Assembly (NCBI GenBank): GCA_029212465.1
Contig: JARGNV010000010.1
Coordinates: 1-64,000, forward strand
Direction: 5' to 3'
DNA: 64,000 nucleotides
DNA from: Legionellaceae bacterium
GTDB taxonomy: Bacteria > Pseudomonadota > Gammaproteobacteria > Legionellales > Legionellaceae
Within the stretch, counting starts at the first letter, position 1. The number at the start of each line of letters is the position of its first letter. A program made the translations under genes and the position numbers. Shown here in pieces: positions 34,842 to 43,739 of this stretch. Under the pieces are notes generated by a model. It saw nothing but the letters and a program-made list of their open reading frames with translations. It was not told the DNA's origin and did no database searches.

Positions 34842-36248
34842 CTATAAATGCTCGGCGGCATAATGTGCAAGCCTTGAGCGCTCTCCACGGGTTAACGTCA
34901 TGTGCGCACTGTGCTCCCAATGCTTGAAATGGTCGACCGCAAAAGTGAGCCCTGAGGTTGTTTCGCTTAAGTAGGGCGTATCAATTTGTTTGATATCACC
35001 AAGACAAATAATTTTACTGCCAGGCCCTGCACGCGTAATAAGCGTTTTAATTTGTTTGGAAGTTAAGTTTTGTGCTTCGTCGATGATGATAAAGCGATTC
35101 AAGAAAGTGCGTCCACGCATGTAGTTTAATGAACGAATTTTAATGCGGTTCTGCAATAAGTCTTGCGTGGCACTTTGCCCAAAGCTTCCGCCTTCTTGTT
35201 CTTTGTGTAAAACCTCAAGGTTATCCATCAATGCGCCCATCCATGGGGTCATTTTTTCTTCTTCCGTGCCGGGTAAAAAACCAATGTCTTCTCCAACAGG
35301 AATGGTGACACGTGTCATGATAATTTCAGAATAACGATTGTGGTCGAGTACTTGTGTGAGGCCTGCGGCAACGGTGAGTAATGTTTTTCCAGTACCCGCA
35401 GAACCCTGTAATGTGACAAAGTCAATATCAGGGTTTAGCAAGAGATTTAAAGCGAAATTTTGCTCGGTGTTTCGAGCTGTAATACCCCACACCGTGTTTT
35501 TAGACTGCATATAATCTCGCGCCATTTGGACAATAGCGGTTTCGCCTGTTTCTCGTTTTTGGACAATGGCTTGAAATTGTTTATCGTTGGTGATGAGGCA
35601 GTCATTGGGGTTCCACTGCTCGGTGAGAGGCCCCTTAATTTGATAAAAGGTTTCTCCATCTTCCTTCCAGGCATTCATGTCTTTTGCATGGGTTTCCCAG
35701 AAATCATCTGATAAGTGATGTAAGCCACTATGAAGCAAGTTGACATCATCGAGGACCTGGTCATTGTGATAATCCTCAGCAGAAATACCGAGAATGCCGG
35801 CTTTAATTCGTAAGTTAATGTCTTTGGAAACAATCACAATATGTTGCTTGGAGTGTTTTTTTTGTAAGCCAAGAGCAATACCAAGTAAGGTGTTGTCAAC
35901 GTTGTGTCCAGGCAATGATTGAGGTAAGAGTTGTTCGACGTCGTCGGTTTGAAAAAATAAACGTCCACAACGTTTGCCTGAATCTATACTTAACCCACCC
36001 GATAGAGGGAGTCCTTCGGTTAATTTTTTGTGAGAGGCATTACTCATAAGCTCGACTAACATGCGATTAGTTTGTCGCACGTTACGCGCAACCTCAGAAA
36101 GTCCCGTTTTGTGTCGGTCGAGTTCTTCAAGCACAACCATTGCAAGATAAACATCATGCTCATCAAAGTGAGAGATGGCGGTTGGGTCGTGCATGAGAAT
36201 GTTTGTGTCAAGAATAAATAGCTTAGTTTGATGTGTTTCAGCGGTCAT
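34842..36248 (-). CDS. PIN-PhoH family ATPase (PhoH2-like)
   Basis: A 468-residue fusion. The N-terminal PIN nuclease domain (about 8-150) has LFILDTNILMHDP and the later acidic residues. A linker follows, then a PhoH ATPase domain (about 255-465) with Walker A GSAGTGKTLL, Walker B FIIIDEAQNLT and TRAGPGSKIICLGDIKQID. PhoH2 proteins are RNA-unwinding, RNA-cutting enzymes, and many are toxin-like in mycobacteria. In Proteobacteria the role is unsettled. No antitoxin-like small gene sits upstream. It is divergent from smpB and 25 bases upstream of guaC. Confidence 0.92.
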   Translation of the reverse strand: MTAETHQTKLFILDTNILMHDPTAISHFDEHDVYLAMVVLEELDRHKTGLSEVARNVRQTNRMLVELMSNASHKKLTEGLPLSGGLSIDSGKRCGRLFFQTDDVEQLLPQSLPGHNVDNTLLGIALGLQKKHSKQHIVIVSKDINLRIKAGILGISAEDYHNDQVLDDVNLLHSGLHHLSDDFWETHAKDMNAWKEDGETFYQIKGPLTEQWNPNDCLITNDKQFQAIVQKRETGETAIVQMARDYMQSKNTVWGITARNTEQNFALNLLLNPDIDFVTLQGSAGTGKTLLTVAAGLTQVLDHNRYSEIIMTRVTIPVGEDIGFLPGTEEEKMTPWMGALMDNLEVLHKEQEGGSFGQSATQDLLQNRIKIRSLNYMRGRTFLNRFIIIDEAQNLTSKQIKTLITRAGPGSKIICLGDIKQIDTPYLSETTSGLTFAVDHFKHWEHSAHMTLTRGERSRLAHYAAEHL

Positions 36249-36376
36249 ATTCTACTCTCACTGATATTGATAAAGATTGAAATCTTATTGTGCGGGGGCG
36301 AGTTTGTGGCGTCAAGGCTCTTCGCGTGCTATTGTTTGTTGTTTTTTGCGTAAGTAAGAGTTAGGTGAGATAAGCA

Positions 36377-36844
36377 ATGAGCGGTTCGCCAAAAAATAGC
36401 GCGACAATTGTGACTAATCGAAAAGCACGATTTGAGTATTTTATTGAAGATGATTTTGAAGCAGGCCTCGTATTGGAAGGGTGGGAAGTAAAAAGCCTGC
36501 GGGCGGGGAAGGTCAATTTGTCTGATGCGCATGTCATTTTAAAGCGCGGTGAAGCGTGGGTTTTAGGTATGCAAATTCAACCGTTACCAACAACCTCAGA
36601 GCATACAAGCCCAGACATTTTACGAACGCGCAAATTACTATTTCATCGTCGAGAGCTCGGGCGTTTGTCAGGGCATGTTGAACGACAAGGGTATACGCTT
36701 GTACCGCTGACTTTGTATTGGAAACGTAACAAAGTAAAAATGAAAGTGGCTCTCGCGAAGGGTAAAAAAATGCGAGATAAACGAGAAACAACAAAAGATA
36801 GAGATTGGCAGCGAGCGCGTTCCCGTTTGATGAAATCTAATTAA
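36377..36844 (+). CDS. smpB: SsrA-binding protein SmpB
   Basis: A 155-residue OB-fold protein (TNRKARFEYFIEDDFEAGLVLEGWEVKSL, then the family KVKMKVALAKGKKMRDKRE). It carries tmRNA to stalled ribosomes for trans-translation. The C-terminal helix with KKMRDKRETTKDRDW is complete. The tmRNA gene itself is not in the window. It is the first of a rightward run with glmS 37 bases later. Confidence 0.97.
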   Translation: MSGSPKNSATIVTNRKARFEYFIEDDFEAGLVLEGWEVKSLRAGKVNLSDAHVILKRGEAWVLGMQIQPLPTTSEHTSPDILRTRKLLFHRRELGRLSGHVERQGYTLVPLTLYWKRNKVKMKVALAKGKKMRDKRETTKDRDWQRARSRLMKSN

Positions 36845-36881
36845 AATAAATTTAAGGATGAGAGTAGCTTAGGAGAAGAGG

Positions 36882-38699
36882 ATGTGTGGAATTATTGGAG
36901 CAACATCAAAACGGAATATTACACAAGTTTTACTTGAAGGATTACGACGCCTGGAGTATCGGGGGTATGATTCGGCAGGGATGGCAGTGCTTGATTCTGA
37001 TGGTGGCTTGGAGCGCGTCCGTATTATGGGGAAAGTGCAAGTGCTTGCTGATGCAATGCTTGAAGCGGGGCTGAGTGGTAAAACAGGAATTGCACATACA
37101 CGCTGGGCAACCCATGGTAAGCCATGTGAAAAAAATGCACACCCACACTTATCGTCGGATGAAGTAGCCGTGGTTCATAATGGTATTATTGAAAATCATG
37201 ATGAGTTGCGTGCGAAGCTTTGTGAAGCAGGCTATACGTTTTGCTCAGATACAGATACAGAAGTGACCGCTCATTTAATTCATCAACACTATGCAAGAGA
37301 GGGCTCATTGTTGAAAGCTGTTCAAGCAACGGCAGCTGAAATGAAAGGGGCTTTTTCTTTGGCCGTATTACATCAAGCTTATCCGGATGAGTTGATTGCA
37401 TTTCGACAAGGTAGTCCGTTGGTAATCGGGCTTGGTGTAGATGAACAGTTTGTGGCATCGGATGCACTGGCACTACGTGGTTTTGCGCAGTCGATTATTT
37501 ACCTTGAAGAAGGTGACAGTGCACGCATTACACCCTCTAAGGTCGAATTATTTGATGCTGACAATATGGCTGTTGCAAGAGAAGCACAACCAATGCGCGA
37601 TGAGTCTTATGCTATGAGCAAAGGGAATTATCGACATTACATGTTGAAAGAGATTTTTGAGCAACCACAGGTGCTATCGGATACACTAGAAGGGCGCGTT
37701 GCAAGCCTTAACGTGTTGCGTGCAAGCTTTGGCGAAGATGCAGTAAAAATGTTTGATAAAGTGAAGCAGATACAAATTGTTGCTTGTGGCACGAGCTATC
37801 ATGCAGGATTTGTTGCAAAGTACTGGCTAGAATCATTGGCACAGATTCCGACACAAATCGAAATTGCGAGTGAGTATCGTTATCGAGATGTCGTGGTGCA
37901 GGATGGCACGCTGTTCATTACTATCTCCCAGTCGGGCGAGACGGCGGATACCTTAGCTGCCTTGCATAAGTCTAAAGGGCTCAACTATTTGGCCAGCTTT
38001 ACAATTTGTAACGTTGCTTCTAGTGAGCTTGTACGTGCCTCAGACCATGTGTGCCTGACTCGAGCGGGACTTGAGGTGGGGGTTGCATCAACCAAAGCAT
38101 TTACAACACAGCTCGCAGCCTTTTTGATGTTAGCTGTGGCTTTGTGTCCAGATGAGAAACGGGCAGATGAAGTGTTAGAGCAACTCAGACATTTGCCTAA
38201 GCAATGCGAAGAAGTATTGCTGATGGATGCAGAAATTAAAGTATTGACCCCGCTTTTTGTGAATAAAGAGCATGCGCTCTTTTTAGGGCGAGGCGTACAG
38301 TATCCTATTGCACTTGAGGGCGCATTGAAGTTGAAAGAAATTTCATATATTCATGCCGAAGCGTATCCTGCCGGGGAGTTGAAGCATGGCCCACTTGCCT
38401 TGGTTGATGAAGAAATGCCTGTCGTAGCAGTCGCGCCGAATGATGCATTGCTTGAAAAAGTAAAATCAAACTTACATGAAGTGAGCGCACGAGGCGGACA
38501 ATTAATTGTGTTTGTGGATGCAGCAGGCAAGTGGCCTGAAAATGGTGCGAAATTGGTCGAGGTGCCAACTTGTGGTGACTGGATAGCGCCGATTATTTAT
38601 ACCCTACCATTGCAGCTTTTGGCATATCATGTGGCGGTTGCAAAAGGTACGGATGTTGATCAGCCCCGTAATTTAGCAAAATCAGTAACAGTTGAGTAA
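36882..38699 (+). CDS. glmS: Glutamine-fructose-6-phosphate aminotransferase
   Basis: A 605-residue enzyme making glucosamine-6-phosphate, the first step to UDP-GlcNAc for peptidoglycan and LPS. The catalytic Cys2 (MCGIIGATS) begins the glutaminase domain (HTRWATHGKP, HNGIIENHDELR). Two SIS isomerase domains follow (ACGTSYHAGFVAKY, ISQSGETADTL, RGVQYPIALEGALKLKEISY, ending DQPRNLAKSVTVE). Length is normal. A GGAG motif precedes the ATG. There is no sign of a glmS ribozyme in the short leader. Confidence 0.98.
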   Translation: MCGIIGATSKRNITQVLLEGLRRLEYRGYDSAGMAVLDSDGGLERVRIMGKVQVLADAMLEAGLSGKTGIAHTRWATHGKPCEKNAHPHLSSDEVAVVHNGIIENHDELRAKLCEAGYTFCSDTDTEVTAHLIHQHYAREGSLLKAVQATAAEMKGAFSLAVLHQAYPDELIAFRQGSPLVIGLGVDEQFVASDALALRGFAQSIIYLEEGDSARITPSKVELFDADNMAVAREAQPMRDESYAMSKGNYRHYMLKEIFEQPQVLSDTLEGRVASLNVLRASFGEDAVKMFDKVKQIQIVACGTSYHAGFVAKYWLESLAQIPTQIEIASEYRYRDVVVQDGTLFITISQSGETADTLAALHKSKGLNYLASFTICNVASSELVRASDHVCLTRAGLEVGVASTKAFTTQLAAFLMLAVALCPDEKRADEVLEQLRHLPKQCEEVLLMDAEIKVLTPLFVNKEHALFLGRGVQYPIALEGALKLKEISYIHAEAYPAGELKHGPLALVDEEMPVVAVAPNDALLEKVKSNLHEVSARGGQLIVFVDAAGKWPENGAKLVEVPTCGDWIAPIIYTLPLQLLAYHVAVAKGTDVDQPRNLAKSVTVE

Positions 38700-38722
38700 A
38701 AAATAGATGTTTGAGGGTTTTC

Positions 38723-40663
38723 ATGATAGATGATATAGAGCGCATCAAAACGGAAGTGGCGATGCGTTTTCGGTTGAGCAGTGAGCAAGTCAGTGCAGCA
38801 GTTGCGTTATTGAGTCAGGGAGAAAGTGTTCCGTATATTGCACGTTATCGTACTGAACAAACAAAAGGCATGAAGACGCAGGCTTTACGGTTGTTGCATC
38901 GCCAACTGGCAGAGCATACAGCAAAGCAAGCGCGGGAAGCTCAAAAAGCACTGTACCAAGCAAAGGCGCAGGCACCCAATAGAGATGTCAACCCGCTTGA
39001 TGCCTTAATGGTCAAGATAGAGTCAGATAGCAACATATTGCCGTATCTTCGACGCGAGTTGTGGGATAATGGCTTATTTTCATCCATGCTTTCTTCTCCC
39101 AAGAAGTCAAATAAAAAAGTGAAAGGTACTCAAGGCATTCAATGGTCTGAGTATGTGATGGAGAGCGTACCAGTGCAGAGTGTGTCTGTGCGCCGCCTGC
39201 CGGTATTGTTTCGTGGACGTCGTGAGCAAAAGCTTTTATTGCATATATCCTTTAAGCATCCGGAAGCTGCAAAAGCGCATTTGGCATCGCACTTACAAGA
39301 CATCTCAGCCGAATCCTTACAGGCAGTTTGGAAGAAAAAGCTACTGCCTAAGCTTGAGCTTGAAATATTGGCGTGCCTTAGAGCACGTTCTGATGATGAA
39401 GTTATTTATGGGATTGAGAAACAACTACACGGACTGTTGTTTGCTCCTAAAGTAACTTCAGGTATGACGATGGGCTTGTATGCTGAACCACGCTTAGGGC
39501 TTGGTATGGCACTTGTTGACGGTGAGGGGCAGGTTGTTGATGGGTGTACTTTATTTCCTGCTGCACAAGATTTTCGTTGGCATGATGCCATTGCAACGTT
39601 TGCAAAGTATGTAGCAAAGCACGAAGTGACGTTTGTAGGCATTGGAAATGGTGTCGGTTTTCAAGAGGCCAAACGACTGCTAGCCGACTTCTCAAAGCGT
39701 TATCCTGATATGCCAGTTATCTGGACGGTTGTAGATGAGGCAGGTTTACCGCGTGATGCACGCACATTCACAGGGGCTATTTCAATTGCGAGACGCTTGC
39801 AAGACCCCTTAGCTGAGTTGGTGCAAACGCCCGTTGAGAAAATGCAATTTGGTGAGGCGCAAGAAGAGGTGAATCCGAAACGCTTGGTGCGCGCTTTAGG
39901 TGGCGTAATAGAAGATGCTGTGAATCGTATTGGGGTGGATGTGAATACAGCTTCAGCTGCATTGCTGCGTTATGTTTCAGGGTTGGATGCAACACGTGCA
40001 AAAGCATTGGTCGAGCACCGAGAAACAAAAGGCATGTTCCAGTCGCGAGAAGCGTTAAAAGATGTACCTGGAATGGATGCAATGCATTTTGAGCAAGCCG
40101 CTGGCTTTTTACGTGTTTTGGGGGCTGATAATGCACTGGATGCAACACGACTACATCCTAATATGTATGCACTGTTAGATGATGTAGGTGCCTTATCAGC
40201 AGATGTACGGCGTCATATTGAGGGATTAAAAAAGCCCTGGCTGGACGCTCGGCCCATGTTTAAAGCGCCTCGCTTTGAGACACACATTAAAGCGTTACAA
40301 GATGTGAAAGCAGGCAGTGCATTAGAGGGTGTTGTTGTACGCATGACAGCCTTCGGTGCGTTTATTGATGTTGGGTTATCGCGCCTTGGGTTATTGCATA
40401 TATCTGACTTGGCAAAGCGCTTTGTACGTACGCCATATGAGCTTTTACGTGTAGGAGACGTGTTGCGTGTAACAGTGCGAGAAGTTGATGTAAAACAAGG
40501 TCGTATCGCGCTTTGTATGAACGCAGAAGAAAAGGCTTCAAGCCTGCTTGAGATGTCGAAGAAAAAGCGTAAAAATAAAGAAGAGAAAACATCGTCAGCG
40601 CCGGTATTACGTAACACGGCGATGGCTGATGCCTTTGCCAAACTAAAGAGAGGTTCATCATGA
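38723..40663 (+). CDS. Short, divergent Tex-like S1 RNA-binding protein
   Basis: About 646 residues from ATG 38723 (TGAGGG upstream), against about 770 for E. coli Tex. The order is that of Tex: an N-terminal helical domain (VPYIARYRTEQTKGM), a YqgF-like domain (about 245-375; IGNGVGFQEAK, VVDEAGL, then the well-kept GAISIARRLQDPLAELVQ), a helix-hairpin-helix domain (RETKGMFQSREALKDVPGM), and a C-terminal S1 domain (about 535-610, RMTAFGAFIDVGL). The usual LDPGIRTG motif of the YqgF core reads AEPRLGLG, and about 120 residues are missing overall, so any nuclease-like site is probably dead. Tex proteins bind nucleic acid and affect transcription. Its stop overlaps yciA by 4 bases. Confidence 0.82.
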   Translation: MIDDIERIKTEVAMRFRLSSEQVSAAVALLSQGESVPYIARYRTEQTKGMKTQALRLLHRQLAEHTAKQAREAQKALYQAKAQAPNRDVNPLDALMVKIESDSNILPYLRRELWDNGLFSSMLSSPKKSNKKVKGTQGIQWSEYVMESVPVQSVSVRRLPVLFRGRREQKLLLHISFKHPEAAKAHLASHLQDISAESLQAVWKKKLLPKLELEILACLRARSDDEVIYGIEKQLHGLLFAPKVTSGMTMGLYAEPRLGLGMALVDGEGQVVDGCTLFPAAQDFRWHDAIATFAKYVAKHEVTFVGIGNGVGFQEAKRLLADFSKRYPDMPVIWTVVDEAGLPRDARTFTGAISIARRLQDPLAELVQTPVEKMQFGEAQEEVNPKRLVRALGGVIEDAVNRIGVDVNTASAALLRYVSGLDATRAKALVEHRETKGMFQSREALKDVPGMDAMHFEQAAGFLRVLGADNALDATRLHPNMYALLDDVGALSADVRRHIEGLKKPWLDARPMFKAPRFETHIKALQDVKAGSALEGVVVRMTAFGAFIDVGLSRLGLLHISDLAKRFVRTPYELLRVGDVLRVTVREVDVKQGRIALCMNAEEKASSLLEMSKKKRKNKEEKTSSAPVLRNTAMADAFAKLKRGSS

Positions 40664-41046
40664 CAGATGCTCCCCGAGGCGAGCTTGCAATTCAGACGCT
40701 TGCTATGCCCACCAATACAAATGCGCATGGTGATATTTTTGGTGGATGGCTTGTCTCGCAAATGGATTTAGCTGCGGGTATTTTAGCAAAGCAGCATTCT
40801 AAAGGTCGGGCGGCAACTGTTGCGATTGATTCGATGAGCTTTTTACAGCCGGTGCATGTAGGAGAAGTTGTTAGCTGTTACGTAGAGTTGGTGCGCTTAG
40901 GTAAGACTTCAATGACCATTAAGGTTGAGGTGTGGAAAGAAGTATTTACGACGGGTGAAAAGTCACAGGTTACCGAGGGAACTTTTATATTTGTTGCCAT
41001 CGATGAACATGGACACCCAAGAGCTGTAGCGCAGAAAACGATATGA
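40660..41046 (+). CDS. yciA: Acyl-CoA thioesterase, YciA-like
   Basis: A 128-residue hotdog-fold thioesterase. The motif NAHGDIFGGWLVSQMDLAAG carries the active-site Asp, and the remaining part follows YciA (AIDSMSFLQPVHVGEVVSCY). It hydrolyses acyl-CoAs, with a broad range in E. coli YciA. It overlaps the Tex-like gene (ATGA) upstream and the unknown 543-residue gene (ATGA) downstream, so the three are translationally coupled. Confidence 0.92.
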   Translation: MTDAPRGELAIQTLAMPTNTNAHGDIFGGWLVSQMDLAAGILAKQHSKGRAATVAIDSMSFLQPVHVGEVVSCYVELVRLGKTSMTIKVEVWKEVFTTGEKSQVTEGTFIFVAIDEHGHPRAVAQKTI

Positions 41047-42674
41047 TCCCAAAAGTTGAAGTTTTACAGCAGTGGATTGTGGACGCCGCGGCATTAATTG
41101 CTGCAGGGCAAGAGCCCACGTCTGAGAGTCCACCGCAATTTTTAGAAGAGCCTGCCTTGGTGCTTGCTTTAGTTCAGATGATTGCAGCCATTGATGAGGC
41201 AACACTTGCGGAAAACCAGCCTCTGTACTCTGCTTGTTTATTTACCTTAGATATTTGCGTATCACAGCTCCAATTTGCTGCTGAAAATGGAAACAAGCGT
41301 GCAGCAAATGTGATTGACGATTTGATGGAGGCTCTCGCTAAGGTTATTCAACAAGGCTCACAAAGTATTAACTTTTGGCTTCCTATGATGAGTGCTTTTT
41401 ATGATGCGCAGGTACCACTGTCTCCTGTTTTGCAAGAGACATATTTGATGCTTGCTGAGGAGGAAAGTGAAGCATTTCAAGCAGAAGGACTTGATCATTT
41501 GCAGTCGATGCGAGATTTAATTGCTGAGTTATCTGATTTAACCACATTTGAATTAACCACCCACTTTTTTGCACAGAGTCATGCAATGCCTGCCGACTTT
41601 TTTGGGGATTTAGTGGTTGACTTGTGCCAGCTTGAGGAAGGCATCGACGCAGCGGTTCTTACTTTATTGCACCCAAGGGCTGAAGTACGTGAAGTGGTGA
41701 TGTTTGCGTTAGATAGTGTGATGCCATCGATACAGTTAAGTTCCGTTTCTTTGTCGCGTCTGCAAGCAATTCAATCGTGGCTACCTAAAGGTTATCAAGA
41801 AACCGTTGAGAAATGGCTACGTCTGCAACGTAAAAAAGGCGTTGTATTTGCACAGATAGCCCCTGAAAACTTAATTAAAGCGCAAGCCAGTGAAGTGGAT
41901 GGAGGGGGTGCCCAAGGGCTTTTTTTACAGTTAAAAAAAGGTAAATCAACGCGACTTGCAGGGGTTTTATTCAAAGATGGATTTGGTATTAAAGATGCAT
42001 GGATAACGCCAGGTATTCCTGTGAGTGAAGTGGCTCGTTATTGCCGAGAAGTATTAGATGATGGTGTCACGTTAAGGCGTGTCGATCTAGATTATATCTG
42101 TATGATAACCAATCATTTCTTGGCGGTAACGCTTGAAAAAGAAGACGTGCCAGGGCTACATTTCTTAGAATTACAAGAGAGTTTAGGGGTGCATTTTGTG
42201 CCCGAGTTTTTAGATGTTTCCTTTTTACTGGAGCAGCTGGGCGTGCAAATTGAACCGTTTACACAGGCGGTGATGGATGCCGCATTTAAGCGCTCTCAAA
42301 ATTGGTTACAGACAAAATCATTCGCCGCATCTTGGTATCTTGAAAACGAGCGGATTGATAAACTGGTCAATGGTTGTTCTTATTTTAAAGAAAATGTTAA
42401 AGTGTGTCGCATTGAAGAAGCAATGGACGCTGTATTTCAAGCGGTAATGGAGACAGCGCGAACGCACTGGGTATTTCATTTTTTATGGGCTGCTTTGTGG
42501 TTGAAAGCGGGTGCCCGGAAAAATGAAAAAATGTGGCAAGATAGTTTTTTGGTTGCCCATGCGATACAAACAGGCACAGCTTTGCAAGAGATACCTATTA
42601 TGCGAAGTATTTGTCATCAGTCGGTTCTTAATAGCGTAGAAACCATGCGCGATCGTCGTACTCATTTAAGTTAA
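41043..42674 (+). CDS. Unknown 543-residue protein, alpha-helical repeats in first half
   Basis: I recognise no family. Residues about 1-270 look like stacked helices (ALVQMIAAIDEATLAE, LLHPRAEVREVVMFALDSVMP resembles a HEAT-type repeat). The middle has beta character (GLFLQLKKGKSTRLAGVLFKDGFGIKDAWI). No signal peptide, membrane span or known catalytic motif. Translationally coupled to yciA. Base use is like its neighbours. It may be a conserved cytoplasmic protein of this lineage. Confidence 0.7.
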   Translation: MIPKVEVLQQWIVDAAALIAAGQEPTSESPPQFLEEPALVLALVQMIAAIDEATLAENQPLYSACLFTLDICVSQLQFAAENGNKRAANVIDDLMEALAKVIQQGSQSINFWLPMMSAFYDAQVPLSPVLQETYLMLAEEESEAFQAEGLDHLQSMRDLIAELSDLTTFELTTHFFAQSHAMPADFFGDLVVDLCQLEEGIDAAVLTLLHPRAEVREVVMFALDSVMPSIQLSSVSLSRLQAIQSWLPKGYQETVEKWLRLQRKKGVVFAQIAPENLIKAQASEVDGGGAQGLFLQLKKGKSTRLAGVLFKDGFGIKDAWITPGIPVSEVARYCREVLDDGVTLRRVDLDYICMITNHFLAVTLEKEDVPGLHFLELQESLGVHFVPEFLDVSFLLEQLGVQIEPFTQAVMDAAFKRSQNWLQTKSFAASWYLENERIDKLVNGCSYFKENVKVCRIEEAMDAVFQAVMETARTHWVFHFLWAALWLKAGARKNEKMWQDSFLVAHAIQTGTALQEIPIMRSICHQSVLNSVETMRDRRTHLS

Positions 42675-42743
42675 GTGTGGCTCCGTGTTGCTGTAATGAG
42701 CTACAAAATACATGTATTTAAATCTAATTATTTGGAGAATAGA

Positions 42744-43739
42744 ATGCCATCTTTGCCAAAAATAAATTCATTGTGGTGGGGGTTTGGGGGCATCTCTGGC
42801 ACAGTTGTCAGGGCTGCTGTAAGACATGGTGTGTTAAGCCCCGCTAATGTTGGGGTATATAGCCGCAGAATTGCCAGAGGAGAATGGGAAACACCTTATA
42901 ACAACTTGTCTGAAAAAATGCTCGGTCCGGTGATAGAGCAGGCAAATATGATAGTTTTTAGTGTGCCACCTAGTGCGCGAGAACAGGTGTATGAAGGTGC
43001 AGCCAAGCGTTTTGGAAGTAGTTTTGCTGATAAGCTCGTGATTGATATGTCAGCAGCACCGCATCAAGGGTTGCTGAAAAGCTGTTTTCCACGGAGCGAA
43101 ATTGTAGCTGTAATGGCGAGCAAGGCCACGGAGTATGACAAGGGGTTTTGGGAGCGTTTTGAAGTAACTGAACTGAGCGATGAGAATGATGCAATACTGA
43201 CCCACGTCTTTGGGGCAGGCGCTGTTGAAGAATTAAGTAGAACGCTTGCTAAATATGATAGAGATACGGTGCACTATAGCACTGGAGTGGGGGCTGTATT
43301 GCTATTTGCTGAGGCGATGATTGAGGCTGATATAAGAAATGGTGGACGCCCAACACGCGCACGTTTTAACACGGAAAGACTGTTTGCTGCTGTTGCTGAG
43401 ATGCTACAGAAAAATCCAGAGTTAACGATTTCTGAATTAGTCGATAAAGTGGCTTCAGTTAAACCCGTTAAGCCTGGCGAAGAAAAGATAAGTGGTACAA
43501 CCGCAGAGGTAGCCGCTTCTTTTGCTGAGAGTGATTTAAAAGCGCTTGTGCATAAAGGATTTTCAGCAGGTATTCATCGAACAGCCGAGTTGCGAGCACA
43601 ATTTGGAGGAGGGGCGCGTAAAAAAAAACATGAAGCATCATTTTTAGGGCAGTTAGCAAAAGAAAATAGCGATGCACAAGCATCTGAGGCCCGACTTGAA
43701 GCCGCTGCAAGTGAATGTGAAAGGGGGTTAGGGAAGTGA
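42744..43739 (+). CDS. Divergent pyrroline-5-carboxylate reductase (ProC)-like protein
   Basis: About 331 residues from ATG 42744, chosen because GGAG lies eight bases upstream; the frame is open to 42675. The N-terminal Rossmann part keeps a glycine motif (LWWGFGGISGTVV) and IVFSVPPSAREQVYEGA. The C-terminal part follows the ProC dimerisation domain in outline (HYSTGVGAVLLFAEAMIEADIRNG, ELVDKVASVK, SGTTAEVAASFAES, FSAGIHRTAEL). Against normal ProC it is longer, has a changed VASVKPVKPGEEKISGTT segment where ProC has SPGGTT, and a charged C-terminal tail. The substrate is uncertain. The stop overlaps the start of the MFS gene (GTGA). Confidence 0.7.
   Translation: MPSLPKINSLWWGFGGISGTVVRAAVRHGVLSPANVGVYSRRIARGEWETPYNNLSEKMLGPVIEQANMIVFSVPPSAREQVYEGAAKRFGSSFADKLVIDMSAAPHQGLLKSCFPRSEIVAVMASKATEYDKGFWERFEVTELSDENDAILTHVFGAGAVEELSRTLAKYDRDTVHYSTGVGAVLLFAEAMIEADIRNGGRPTRARFNTERLFAAVAEMLQKNPELTISELVDKVASVKPVKPGEEKISGTTAEVAASFAESDLKALVHKGFSAGIHRTAELRAQFGGGARKKKHEASFLGQLAKENSDAQASEARLEAAASECERGLGK

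Noticed and set aside
34842-36248. PIN-PhoH gene as part of a toxin-antitoxin pair
   Set aside because: No small antitoxin-like frame lies just upstream; the next gene is divergent smpB.
36845-36881. glmS ribozyme/riboswitch or tmRNA gene near smpB and glmS
   Set aside because: The gap is only 37 bases, too short for either element, and no conserved core is seen.
40213-40761. 182-codon frame antisense to the Tex-like and yciA genes
   Set aside because: A shadow of two clear genes; composition follows the opposite-strand codons.
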